DNA of 64,000 nucleotides, taken from NCBI GenBank assembly GCA_008360955.1, contig LUCM01009193.1, positions 124,001-188,000 on the forward strand, in the 5' to 3' direction. Made by a program: the position numbers and the translations under genes. The stretch is from Fasciolopsis buskii (lineage: Eukaryota; Platyhelminthes; Trematoda; Plagiorchiida; Fasciolidae). The notes below the pieces were generated by a model. That model ran no database searches. It was not told where the DNA came from and saw only the letters and a list, made by a program, of their open reading frames with translations. The stretch's first letter is position 1. Every line of letters begins with the position of its first letter. This document shows positions 13,255 to 24,415 of the stretch, one piece after another.

Positions 13255-13299
13255 GCACTGCTGATGATTCCTAACAAGGATGAAATAGCTGTACAGTGC
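13255..13299 (+). ncRNA. Type I hammerhead self-cleaving ribozyme
   Basis: The order is stem I 3' strand GCACTG (13255-13260), core CTGATGA (13261-13267), stem II with a TCC/GGA pairing and TAACAA loop, and GAAA (13282-13285). A 2-bp stem III with loop AGCT follows, then the cleavage triplet GTA (13291-13293), then the stem I 5' strand CAGTGC (13294-13299). All invariant hammerhead residues are present, and cleavage is predicted between 13293 and 13294. Compared with copy D, a C to T change at 13286 converts a stem III C-G pair to U-G, which still pairs. A tiny stem III is typical of metazoan retroelement hammerheads. Activity is inferred, not shown. Confidence 0.85.
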
Positions 13300-13390
13300 T
13301 TCCATCGTTTCTTTATGGTCAGTTGAGCGATGATATCACATGGTGAATTATTTCATGAAAACATTCAATCTCCTACTGCTAATATGTACC

Positions 13391-13401
13391 AATTAACAGC
13401 T
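13391..13401 (+). repeat. Candidate target-site duplication, right
   Basis: AATTAACAGCT, identical to 13092-13102, sits immediately after the right end of copy C. Confidence 0.65.
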
Positions 13402-14997
13402 GAGTTTAGGAAATCGCCAGCATAGAGTGGCTTGTTTTAAAAAAACAATAAAGGCTGCCTGGTGAAGCGTTACCTATGTTAACCGAGGCGTTGGCCAGTT
13501 ATATTTCCTCATGACAGTACTGTGTAATTAGCATTTTTCTAAACATATATATGTGATAGTAAAATCTACCACAGACGCTGGTCCCCATATGACCAAAATC
13601 CTTGGACTAGTTGAGTCTACGCCCTAGCATCACGTCATTCCACACTGTTGAATCACGTTGTCATCTAGTCTCCTTTTTTTCATTATGCTAGTTTTCGAGG
13701 GTATTGATCAATGGCGTATTTGCAGCCTTTCAGTGTGGAAAACGGAAGACCACCACACGGGAGGCGGGTTGCAGTTAAGGTGCATTTACCGCGCTACTTT
13801 TTTTAGCTGTCTGTGCGATAATTTTCTGAAGCGTTAGGAAAACGGCCTTATAAACGAGGCAAACTAAACTCCGTGACATAGCAACCATATCCGCTCAATA
13901 AGCGATTTTCTTAGTTGAACCTGTGGGGTATTTATCTTATCTAAAGTTTGCGATCTTGATAGAAGTAAACTTCTAAGGAAATTGAGTAAGAGCACGAAAC
14001 AGGTAGAATTAGTATCATTTCAGTGTATGAAATGGCGGAGGTTAATTCACCAACCATTCGACCGAAAAATCTGTGAAGGTTATGCATTCGAGAAGAATGA
14101 AGTGAAATTAACTGAATTCTTCTGAAACAATAAAAACCTAAGGTGCTTCGTTTTTAATGAAGTGGCCACAAAAATGGTGTTTCATGGTGACAAAACACTA
14201 AAGATAAAATGAGTTTCGACAGTCAGGCCAATGGGAAAACGAAATGCGTGTAGATAAATTGGGTAGTGAACGGTTTCATTTTCGAAAAATTTTCGACCAC
14301 CCTGTTATTTGAGAAACAGCTTTATTGTAAACATCCAGATTAGAAATAGTAAATAAGAATATTTTTTCGCCGAGAACTAGTGTAGTCTGTAGAACTTTTG
14401 TTATATGATGATCTATATCAAATGCCTCAGTATCGAAAAGAAGACACCTAAGTTTGGACCAAGAAGCAATTCTACTTTTTGTTTTCGCTTCGTTACTCGG
14501 TAGTTCTTTCAAGGAGACGGAGATTCGTCATTAAAAAGTCCCTAATTCACTGTGCCATTTTTAGTTTAATATCTCGAGCATTGTTTTTTAAGAGACGCTG
14601 TTGTTCTATTTAAAGCTTAGGCACTACAGCGAGAAAACGGCGCTGTTCGTCAGTTTTTTTAAGGATATTTTTCGGTCCGCTGTTGGTGTTCCGTGGACAC
14701 TTCTTGGCCCAGATGAGAGCGTTTATGCCGAGAGAATGTGTATGAATACAAATCCTAATATAACTACCTGCCAACATGCCAAGTAGTCTGGGAGCAGTTA
14801 GTCTAACCGAAACTAGTTAATTCCACTAAAGAACTCTTACATTTGTTGCCATAGTATCCACCGTCCGCAATTCGAGGTACTAACCTAAAGGTTAATCGGG
14901 AAGTGAGTAGTTCGTTTAACATCGGCGATAGAATAATCATGATTCAGGAAAAGGAATGACACTCACGGCTGTGCCACTATGTAAGTCTAGGAAGATG

Positions 14998-15075
14998 TCC
15001 ATTAGCCTAGCGGACTGGAATGCCGTAGAAGAATCTTGCCTGCAATTCCGAAATGTCACTGATTCAGATCTAATT
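14998..15075 (+). repeat. tRNA-derived SINE head remnant
   Basis: TAGCCTAGCGG at 15003-15013 fits the A-box consensus exactly. About 50 nt later TGATTCAGATC (15059-15069) is a weak B-box. The A-box matches the minus-strand one at 6346-6356 except for one base. The distance is long for a standard tRNA, and the cloverleaf is not closed. Confidence 0.35.
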
Positions 15076-15629
15076 GCGGGAACGTATTCACTTGCATTAT
15101 AGGTTGCGTGCATTTCCCAAACCTAGTTTAATTCAAACGAAGCGAGAAAAACACCGGAACAGATCTATGGATCAAACAGCATATGTCTCTGCCTTATTTT
15201 CAGTTAACACAGATTTATAATAAATGCTAGCTGGGAGAAAACAGTACTTGGTAATGAAGCGGTGTCTTGAGTTACACCAAAATATCAGGAAAGTGATGCC
15301 GGATTTTGATAAACTAGAAAACATCATTAGCCTTGGAATTTGTGTACGTTTAACAATTTCTTACGATTATATTGTGGGATTGTTCTTCTCATGTTTGACT
15401 GATTGCTCGTCAGGCTGCCTTTTTCCCGCACAGACCTGGGGGTATCTGGAAACCATGCCCTCGGAAAGCAGCAGACTCGAATTTCTCTCAGATGAATTCA
15501 CCAGTGGTGCGTATCCATCATTCCCGGGAGTTCCGAATGACAGGCCCGATGGCAGGTTATGTGAAATTTGCTGTGTCTCACTTCAAGGCTCTCGAGCACT
15601 GCTGACTGGACAAACTCAACTATATAATT

Positions 15630-15715
15630 CACATTAGCCTGGACATGAGCTGATGACATATTGGCTATAGGCACCCTCGAGATGAAAAGGCCAGGTTCAA
15701 ACCCTTGCTGTGATG
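15630..15715 (+). repeat. tRNA-like B-box region, possible SINE head
   Basis: GGTTCAAACCC (15694-15704) fits the B-box consensus exactly. Upstream, TAGCCTGGACA at 15635 is a one-mismatch A-box. No full cloverleaf forms. It overlaps the end of an unconserved 137-codon open frame (15224-15637) that I do not consider a gene. Confidence 0.3.
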
Positions 15716-16000
15716 GTCAGTATGCTGCATCGATGAGACCCAATGGCGGCGATACTCGAGTGCAATAATTCTCTAACATAAATCTGGCTCGATAATCTGA
15801 AGAATGTGAGTGAAATATGTAGTCTGAATGACGGTCAGTGAACCGATTATTAACAGTGAAACGGAGACAATAGTACGGAAGGTAGCCCGTTTGTTTCCTG
15901 GGGATCCGATGTCACTGGGGACAGCCAGCTACCCTCTTATTCATAATGGGCTGTGTATGAAATGCGACAGTAGCAAAACTGCTTTTCAGCCTGCTAATGA

Positions 16001-16010
16001 ATATCAGTTT
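16001..16010 (+). repeat. Candidate target-site duplication of copy D, left
   Basis: ATATCAGTTT recurs at 16418-16427, flanking copy D. Because the element ends also share GTTTTCATGAAATA, part of this match could be internal to a concatemer, so the duplication is less certain than the one around copy C. Confidence 0.45.
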
Positions 16011-16069
16011 TCATGAAATAATTCACCACGTGGTATCATCGCTCAACTGACCGTAAAGAAACGATGGAA

Positions 16070-16114
16070 GCACTGTACAGCTGTTTCATCCTTGTTAGGA
16101 ATCATCAGCAGTGC
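16070..16114 (-). ncRNA. Type I hammerhead self-cleaving ribozyme
   Basis: Read on the minus strand: GCACTG, CTGATGA, stem II arms TTCC/GGAT around TAACAA (three Watson-Crick pairs plus a U-U), then GAAA. Stem III is ACAG/CTGT reduced to two or three pairs, followed by the cleavage triplet GTA and then CAGTGC, which pairs perfectly with GCACTG. Every invariant core base is intact. It lies 11 nt downstream of the tRNA-like head, so a pol III transcript would run straight into it. Cleavage is predicted between 16076 and 16075. Function is inferred from the motif. Confidence 0.88.
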
Positions 16115-16125
16115 ATATTCACCGC

Positions 16126-16200
16126 GCCCGAACTGGGACGCGAACCCGAACAAGGACGAACGATTCTGAGTCGAACGCCTTAGCCGTTACGCTACCGGGC
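16126..16200 (-). repeat. tRNA-Leu-like SINE head with A and B boxes
   Basis: On the minus strand the 75-nt segment starts GCCCGG and ends TTCGGGC, giving a six-pair acceptor-like stem. The A-box TAGCGTAACGG (16184-16194) fits the consensus. The B-box GGTTCGCGTCC (16136-16146) differs by one base. The anticodon loop CTCAGAA would give anticodon CAG (Leu), and there is a long variable region as in class II tRNAs. The anticodon stem and T stem have mismatches, so it is a tRNA-derived promoter head rather than a functional tRNA. Confidence 0.75.
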
Positions 16201-16417
16201 AGGCTCTCCACGGTTTGTTCAACTTCACCACATGAGCACGTTGCACCTATCCGTCACTGACTTGCACGGTTACTGTCCGTTAGCTCACAGCGATCGACCC
16301 CTACTGATGCATGACTTCTCTGCAGGTAGCCTAAGTACGACGAAGGCTTTGGATATGACCTACACAGCTTGATTACTTGATACATTCTAGTAGTAGGAGA
16401 TTGAATGTTTTCATGAA

Positions 16418-16427
16418 ATATCAGTTT
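16418..16427 (+). repeat. Candidate target-site duplication of copy D, right
   Basis: ATATCAGTTT, identical to 16001-16010, follows the element end. Confidence 0.45.
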
Positions 16428-16784
16428 GTCTAAACAGAGTTAAACAGCATTACATTCTTGTAAATGGTGGACTCCTAACTGCGACATGAACATTTCCGTT
16501 TGCACGATCGATTGAAAAAAGAGGTCCACCTGATCCAGAGACAAAAGTTTTCTATCCCTGCTTACACCAGTTTACGGCTTTAGCTTTTCTCATCTGGGTA
16601 ACCCTAACATGTCTATTTTCAATAGTTTTTTCATAGTCAGACAAGCAGACGAATTGGTTTTCGAAATGATTCGTTTGGGAACTTCGTACTTGGTCGTCGC
16701 ATAGTAGTGCTTAAAATGCTGTCTAGTTGAATATAAGCAAATGTTCACATGCCGGGTTTCTCAGACTTAGCAATACCAAAATCG

Positions 16785-16885
16785 ATTAAGTATCTACCGT
16801 ATTGCTGGTTTAGTATTTGCGACGATATGACCCCGCTACTAGTGCAAACGTCCTGGGCGCAAATTGGGATGGGAACAACACATGC
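16785..16885 (-). mobile_element. Ribozyme-family repeat, copy G, strongly decayed
   Basis: The plus-strand text CTACTAGTGCAAACG..GGGCGCAAATTGGGATGGGAAC aligns with the CAGCAGTGCATATTC..GCGCCCGAACTGGGACGCGAAC part of copy D. This covers the end of the ribozyme and the start of the tRNA head on the minus strand. The catalytic core is not preserved. The copy lies only about 370 bp from copy D but is much older. Confidence 0.5.
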
Positions 16886-19800
16886 CGTCCATTTTTTTGT
16901 GTTCTGGATACCTTTTTTCATAGTGTGTGCTTAAAGTTATGTGAGTTTTCCATTATTCATTTCTACCATTTCTGCAACCCTGCCGTTTCGGGTTCCCTCA
17001 TGAACATTTTGTTAATACGTCTTGTGATGCGCCGTGTGTCTGAATATTCGGACAATTGAAAATGTTCCTTCTCTGGAAAAATTCGGACAATACGCACTAC
17101 TAGTCACTGGAAGCTCCGAGCGTGAGTGTTGAAGTTTGGCTACCCCTTCTGGTGACTGGCTTTTCAGAAGCCCATTGAAAACAACTCCTGAAGGGCCTAA
17201 TGAGAATGTTTCGACTTTGTTTTTTCTACCATAAGTCTAGTTGGTTACCTAATTCGAACTTTACGGAGTGCGTAACAAGTTGAATTAACCTAGGGAACAA
17301 GCGCAATAGTTTCTGAAATTGCGGATCGCTTGATTTTTCCATTTGGTTTCCTGAATTTTCACACTCAGCTCGATAAGGTGTTATTTTCTGTTGAGATTTG
17401 GTTATCAAGTCTAACTACTTATGGATGTCAAGTAGCTTAACGTTGTCCCGCCAAATAACCTTTCTTGATCAACGATTTACCATCGGCAGTCTTCGACTAT
17501 GATTAAACTACCCATAATTCTGAATAAGACCCAGTCCTACGGCAAAATGATTGGATCCCTAGGGATTCCTTGAATTTAAGCATTCACAAACACGTATCAG
17601 AGTGAATGATGGTCGAATGTCCACTAACATCTTTTTCTCGCTGTATAGATTGAAAGCAATATCATCCAAAAACAGTTTCTGTTTCAACGAGCTACTGAGT
17701 TGATTGAGCACAGACAAATTTTCCGACGAACAAATTTAGCAGATTCCACAGACCAGGATGACTAGTCCTACCGTTGAAAATCGTCTGATAACCTGAAACT
17801 AATAAAGCACTATTTAGTAGTCGAATAAGATTGCACAATTTTATACTGCGTTTTGATCTTTAACCTTTTGGTCCGTAAGCCACCACTACTGAAGATATAC
17901 TTTTGTCAGTCCCGTTGATGTCATTGTCGGAAATTTCTATCCAAAGTATATATCGAATAAACAATATTCAGAATAAAACTTTGTGGCACGTTTAGCGATT
18001 CAGAAATATTCCATTCAACGCCCAGGCCACTGAGGATAGACACACGTCTATGCCTTCTGTTCTTCTGACCAACTGGTACCCCGTTCAATTGACCCGTGTG
18101 AATTGCAGCGCAACAAGATAATTGTGTGGTGACATCAGTAACCGTTCCGAGTTGGACACTCATTTCAGTACCTTATTGCCTTTGGAGATGAAATACGTAA
18201 ATCAAAGTGAATCGCAAAACAAAGTTGATTGCCTTTTCCTACTAGATGGTATAAGCTGTGGCTGCGATGCAAAATTTGGACAGCCGCTATCGGTATGCAG
18301 TAAAATACTCTCGTCCCAGAAATTTCAGTGCATAAATTGCTTCGTCATTTTATCTAACCTGGTTCCATCTCAGACTTCTGTATTTGGCTGAATTCCTAGT
18401 GACAAACACCATCTAACCATGCATGCGACGCTGGTCCCGAAATCACGACGTATCCGAAAAGCAAGATTTAAGAAAAAACCCAAAATATTTCACGAACAAT
18501 TGAGTCCGGGTATCGGTGATCATTTTTTCTCGGCTCTTATAATTAGCACAGAAGGAAATAAAATCAGATATTGATGAAAATGGATGCAGTTCGTAAGATT
18601 GTCATACACCATCAACTTGCAAAGAGGGCTGAAAAACTGGTTGTCAACCTGCCTGACTTCGTTCAATCCAAAAGTTTATGACACTGAACTTGAAAACATT
18701 TCTTGTCCAATTCTGGTAAGCCAGACGACCAGTAAAATGGATGAACCATATGCAAGAATTTTCTACATCTTTCGAAAGCATTAGATCCTTTTTAATATAT
18801 CCTTGAGCATTTGTTCCATCCCCGACTGCTGGTGTCCTGTCGCCATTGCGCTCACCTCGAAACATGACAATTCTAGTATTTTAGTCAAACATTTTTTTCC
18901 CACCGTCGTTACATCATGGGGTTTAGAACTAACTCCCCGAACCTTCCTACGACTTCTAACTTCTTTCGTAAGCGCTCCCAAAGATGCCCTTCGGCTTGCC
19001 TACAAACTAACAAGTCCCAATTCACACACTGGTGTCGCCTTGGTTTATCACATCGCATCTGACCAATGGGCCTTCTCAGATTAATCAGCTGTCCTTCAGT
19101 CCGTTCCACAAACTTGAAGAGTCCAGCTGACCTAAGCGAGCGGATCAGACTACTTTACCAGAGGCAGAAAAGAATCCTATAACTTTGGCGAAAAATTGCA
19201 GAGTCCTCCAAACAGCTGCCTTTTCTCAACGTGCAAAGAAACTTAGAAAACTATTTGGTTTACGCAAACTATGGCACTTCCGGATTGAACAGAACAGTAT
19301 CTTTATTTTTTGCTTAACTTCAAATTTTTCTCGCCTTTCTCCATTGTTTGGCTTTCATTTATGCTGGTTTACCGAGGAAAGACTTATAAGCCCTTATTGG
19401 GTTCTGTCCATTGTCAATGATTTATCTTTCATGCCACTACAGGAACTACCATCAAATTGTGTGACCCGGACCCAACTGTGTGTGAGAAAGTATATACAAA
19501 ATGTTCATTCGCATCTATCTCATCCTCTATGACACTGTCTTTCTGAATGCCTATCTTAAGTTTGGTCTTTCACTTCATGCCCTCCCATATAATTATTTTT
19601 AAGAACTCGACTGTTCATAATCAACCTGAATTCTCACCAACCGGGACAACAAATTGACTGACTAACAGGAAAATGTGAGGTGGCCACGTATTTTTTGTGT
19701 ACCATTATCTTATTTTGTTTTGCCAAATATATGAATGGATCCATTTTCAACTGAAAAGCGAACATGTCTATACGTTTCAATAAAATCACGGATATGAATA

Positions 19801-22800
19801 AAAGTATGTTTGGATCTGAGCCTAACGATTTTTCAGGGAGCTGAAACGGTCGGACAGACAGTCACTCTGCACAATCAGTTTACTTTGATTTACTGCATGC
19901 GATGCTGTGAGCTGAGCCTAAGAGTGCTCGCACTTCCCCATGATTAGTTATTTTATACTTTTTTTCAGGTACCATAGACGCTGTCTGTAACTGATCACAA
20001 GATGCAAAGTAACGAAATATATTCTTCTGTTGTTCATGTTCGTGCGTAATACCCGGATGCAAAATGCGATAACGGGAAATTAAGCAAATGAAACGTTGTA
20101 CCACCATAGGCGCATTATTAACGCTATAACATACGAACAACAAAAGCGAAATAGGTTGCATTGAATTCGAGGTAGTGCCCTCGTTGCAATTCGAATTCGC
20201 CTAGCCGTCGGTTGCTATTTATACGATTCGACTGAATGTTTATCAGTTAGGTTTACAGCTATTTTGAGAAAAAATTAATCAGATAACCAGGATCATTTCT
20301 GAGCTGAACTGTACTAGTCTCCACTCTGGACATGCTGTCTCAATTTCTCATTACACTTGGGGAAAATTGCTTCAAAAATCACTTAAAAATGAAATGAGGA
20401 AATATTGGATTTCAAAAGGTCACATCGCTGATTGTGTGTTGACAACCTCAGGACTTTTTTGTAAACTCTGAATGTGTTGCTACGACTGATTGTGATGTTC
20501 GAAATAATCACCTAACCACTTTGAACAAACAAAGCAGTTCAAGGGGACTGCCAACAGAAGGAAAACCGGTCAGACAAGATGCTTTTTATCGTGTATCAGA
20601 ATGTGAATAATGTTTTCAAAGGACAACCTACTCGGAAACAACTTGGTGAGCTTTAATGAGACCAAGATGTTCTCCCATCCGCACTCTGGCTTTTGTGGTC
20701 CGCAATTCATCGTCAGCACACACCAGTTACCCTCTCTGGGGAATTGTCTTTCAAATTCGTTGATTGAGTTGGATTCGGTTTGCGAATAAATTCCAGTGAA
20801 ATTGAATTGGGAGAATTACGCGGACTGCCGTTCCAAACATGACTCAACAGACCATTATCAACAACCAGAAACTGGACGTTGTTTTCAATGAAAAATCTGT
20901 CTACTACCCAAATTAAGTGTCATTTATCAAACTCAGTGCGGTTCCAAAACGAAAAAGAAGGCATGGCTGCTCTGAGCTCAGTTTATCAGTTGAAAGTCGT
21001 CCCTATTTCTCATTCCTGCTAGCTCTGTACAGAACGGCCAATTTGAGCTGACACAAACTTTCATTTAGTAAACTATATCAGTTCACCTATAGGGGTTTTG
21101 TGATCCACGCTAAGTGGCTGATTAGTCTGCTGGTTTACGTTCCATTGGTCGATTGGTGTAATCAACGTGACGTTGCCGTTTTTGCGTTGAATTCTGACCG
21201 GCATTCTGTGTATGATTATTCAACATCCACCGCATTTACTAACAGAGGCATAACAAAATCAGGAATGGTCAGACTGAGATAAACTTTGCCTTGAACTATT
21301 CGATAATGCTGTAACAATTCAAATTGAATAATCTTGATAATGGGAAATTTTTTTTAGAAAACTTAATATATACTCTGCAGAAGAGGCTAATTGTGGTAGC
21401 CCATGATCTGTTAGACGTTCAGTACGTTTATTGATGTCAAATGAATTGAGAAATACTGGAGCCCGGTAGGACCGTGTACAGTCCAAATGATGTATGTTGC
21501 ATAATAGCGCCTCATGAGACTCACTTATTTGCTAGTAACACGCCTTTTGGAACCATCTTATAATTATTTAAATTCATCCAGGTTTTCCTTTCTGTCTTTG
21601 TTATAAACAATTACTTACATTTCATTGATGAATAATACACTTGCATTCTGGTAAGAAGAGACAATTCGGCTATATCTTTATGGTAAACTGTTAAGCGGTT
21701 CCAAATTTGGTAAACTGTAAGTCAGAGCTTCAGAAAAGTATAAGAAATTAATATGATGGTATCAGCAGAAATGCCATTGAATGAACTTAGTCAGTGTAAG
21801 ACTGTGTGCTTTGAATCGCGGTATGAAAGACTCGCTCTCTATGATTCTAAAACGAGGTTGAGCACAGAGTTTCCCTTCGTATCTAGAGTCTAATGGAGGA
21901 GCGTTACCGAAAATAGATTTACCAGTGGGTAAGTGAACACTGATAGATCAAAGACTGGTAAGCTATGGGTTTTATTCTCACAGGAAGAATACTCGAATCA
22001 CTTGACTTCATCACCTGAAGAGTAAGAGCTGTACATTAGGACATTTACTTGACGCATGAGTGTGGTGGATGGGTCATGTTCTATAACTATCCGGTACCAC
22101 TAGGCACTGGGAAAGAAAAACTGGCAAATATAGTTTTAGAACTTACAGCGAAATAGATCAGAATAATAACCCGATAAGTCAGGTTTAGTAAAGCAATAAA
22201 TTAATATCTGCTACCACAGTAACCTTCAGATCTACGTTTCGAACCTGTGAACATTTTGCGGTGAAACGAAACCTAATTCATTTGACAACCACCCAAGACC
22301 AGCCGTGTACAAGATATGAACTAGACTTGAGTTGGAAAAATAATGACGCTATATCTGAAGGTCTTTCTTCCAATTTCTCAAAGTATTTCCGTTCTGCCCT
22401 CCCCGAAAAAGCTTGCGAAGAATCTGCAAAAACAATTGCCAAAGTTTTCAAAAACACTTTACTAACTAGCCGTTGTAAGTTTGAGAATAATGTGAAAAAT
22501 GAATGGATTCGTCAGGTTATTGACTCAAATCGCAATTCACCAGCAATAACCAAAACATTCCAGAGTTTTTCTGATCAACACTAAACCAAGTTGATTTGTA
22601 AGATACATGCGCATGAAGAACATTCTTTTCACAATGAATTGATCAAAAAATAACTTTCTTCTAGGATGAAGCAGTGGAAACCTACAAATGGGCCCTGGCC
22701 GTGCGTTTGTGCCACGGTTGTTCTGTCGGTTGAGTTATGAATTTGCACCAGAAAGTACCCGGCAAACCCAGACTGGATGTCCCTGAATTCTTTATTTGAT

Positions 22801-23060
22801 TATGACATCCGTTACCAGTGCATTCAAATCAGTATCCCAAATCTAAAAGCAAACGTTCTGAACCTTCCTCAACGTAGGCTGTTGGTCTGTTTGACCATGG
22901 ATAAACGAAATTAATTTATGAGTGGTTCCCGTACTAAGTGTGTACTGATTCTAAATTTGATAAACGTCTAACGAACCTCCGCTAGGCCACTGTTTTTATT
23001 TTGTCTGTAGGATAGACATATCTTTGTTCATCCTGCCCCTACCGGCACAATAATAATTAT

Positions 23061-23090
23061 GGTCTCCATTGGGAAATTATCATGGAGACC
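23061..23090. other. Perfect 9-bp inverted repeat (hairpin)
   Basis: GGTCTCCAT and ATGGAGACC are separated by 12 nt. It could form a hairpin, but there is no T-tract or other context to suggest a function. Confidence 0.5.
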
Positions 23091-24369
23091 AGAGTGATTA
23101 GCTGCTTTACAAAAGTATGCCTTTTTACCCATACTGGAGGACCGGGATAGTGATTGGTAAAACGGAAGAGTTGAACCAAGTGTTTTTATCCCCTGGTTTG
23201 ATATTAACACTAACTTATCGTTCGGATTATTTCATGTTCATAACCATACTGAACCAAAGAAGATCAGTTAGTTGCTGACAAAATTTTTCACTATTTTGTT
23301 AGGGGATATTGGGGTAAAAATGAAACATATGCAGTTTGTTTGTCTGTTTTTTGCAATCACTCCGTTAACTTTTCCTAGGTTCTGTACAAGCTAGGCAGGC
23401 TAAGTGAACTAGAGACGTCAACCCACCAGGTCTGCAAGCGGTCAGCTATATATAACGTAGGGTTGAATAAAGCTAAATTGACCAATATTTTATAACGATG
23501 AACATGCAAACGCTGAGGACGACTGCGAAAAATGTGGTGATAATTCATTTGAGATTGACCATTTCGATACAAATCCGGTTGAGGTCGTCTCTAGCGATGA
23601 TTACGTTGACGGTGTACAATACTACATTGGTTTCTTAATATTTAATTGGATGCTGACATCAAATGAATAATAGATTTAAAATTATCATGAGTTTGGTAAA
23701 TTACATTCAGAATCCACTACTTTCATACGACAGATTAGTGTTTCAAACCTAGTCCATAAATGTTGGGTAAAAATAATTTGGATTTACTCAAACATATCTG
23801 ATAAGTCTTTTATGTGCCTTTAAAATGACGGACTAGTGATTTCAGATAGAACGTCTGTCAATGAACTTGAAGTAGTAAAACTGATAAAAAAAATTCTAGC
23901 GTCACGGTCTCTGATTTCTAATCCCCAATGGAAACGACAAAAATAACCTAGGCTTTACCTTTAAAATGCTTCTGTTTGTCGTGGTTTTGTTTCACGCGAG
24001 AGATGACCTCCAGCAGTTGAAGTCATCAACGCAACAATAAAAAGGCTGGTCAGTTAAGTGTTCTGAATAAAAGGTCATCTTATTGATTTTTCTGTTACAT
24101 TGGATTGTGAAGCTCATTTAAAATGGTCATTGTTTTGAAGCTCAACTGAGATGAACCAAAAACTCAAAAAATGTTATACACAGCTAATATTCTTTAACAA
24201 AAGACTTTCTGTATTCTCACATTATATTGCAGTTTTAGAAAAACGGAAGACATCAAGTAGTATGTATGTTTAATAAAGGACGATCTTGTTGTTAATTGAT
24301 TGCAATAACCATGTGAGTTGCTAATGCAAAAAGTTATTAACCAGGAGGTAAAATGACTCAGCTAGGCAA

Positions 24370-24415
24370 GAATGGATTTGAATCAGAGTGTGGGCAGTTA
24401 GCACTAGGATAACCA
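24370..24415 (-). repeat. tRNA-derived SINE head remnant
   Basis: The minus strand reads TATCCTAGTGC (24401-24411), an A-box-like sequence, and then TGATTCAAATCC (24374-24385), a good B-box. The spacing is shortened to about 26 nt between box starts, suggesting an internal deletion. The CCTAG core is shared with the heads at 6.35 and 15.0 kb. Confidence 0.4.

Larger units (their letters stand above)
13103..13390 (+). mobile_element. Ribozyme-family repeat, copy C, fold-back form
   Basis: The insertion is bounded by an 11-bp direct repeat. Its two arms, 13105-13190 and 13270-13355, are inverted copies of each other: 86 bp each with four mismatches. Between them lie 79 bases holding most of a tRNA-like head and the 5' part of the ribozyme. 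The right arm belongs to the intact plus-strand hammerhead (13255-13299). The left arm is the same sequence reversed and stops inside stem II, so it carries only half a ribozyme. The right end continues past TTTCATGAAAACATTC to ATATGTACC. That junction is split between the two ends of copy D. The structure looks like a template switch or fold-back during reverse transcription. Confidence 0.85.
16011..16417 (-). mobile_element. Ribozyme-family repeat, copy D, near-complete unit
   Basis: This is the most complete unit. In its own (minus) sense it has a 5' block with TTCATGAAAACATTC and a TACTTAGGCTACCTGC block (16321-16336). A tRNA-Leu-like head follows (16126-16200), then an intact hammerhead (16070-16114) and a 3' body ending GGTGAATTATTTCATGA. 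The 14-mer GTTTTCATGAAATA occurs at both ends, at 16007 and 16407, exactly 400 bp apart. The unit is therefore 400 bp and its two ends overlap, as expected for a copy of a circular or multimeric template. No protein is encoded, so any movement would need enzymes supplied in trans. An RTE family is present in the same window, but a link to it is only inference. Confidence 0.85.

Noticed and set aside
15224..15637. 137-codon plus-strand open frame
   Set aside because: No conserved motif or splice context, and it ends inside a tRNA-like repeat region. Length alone is not evidence here.
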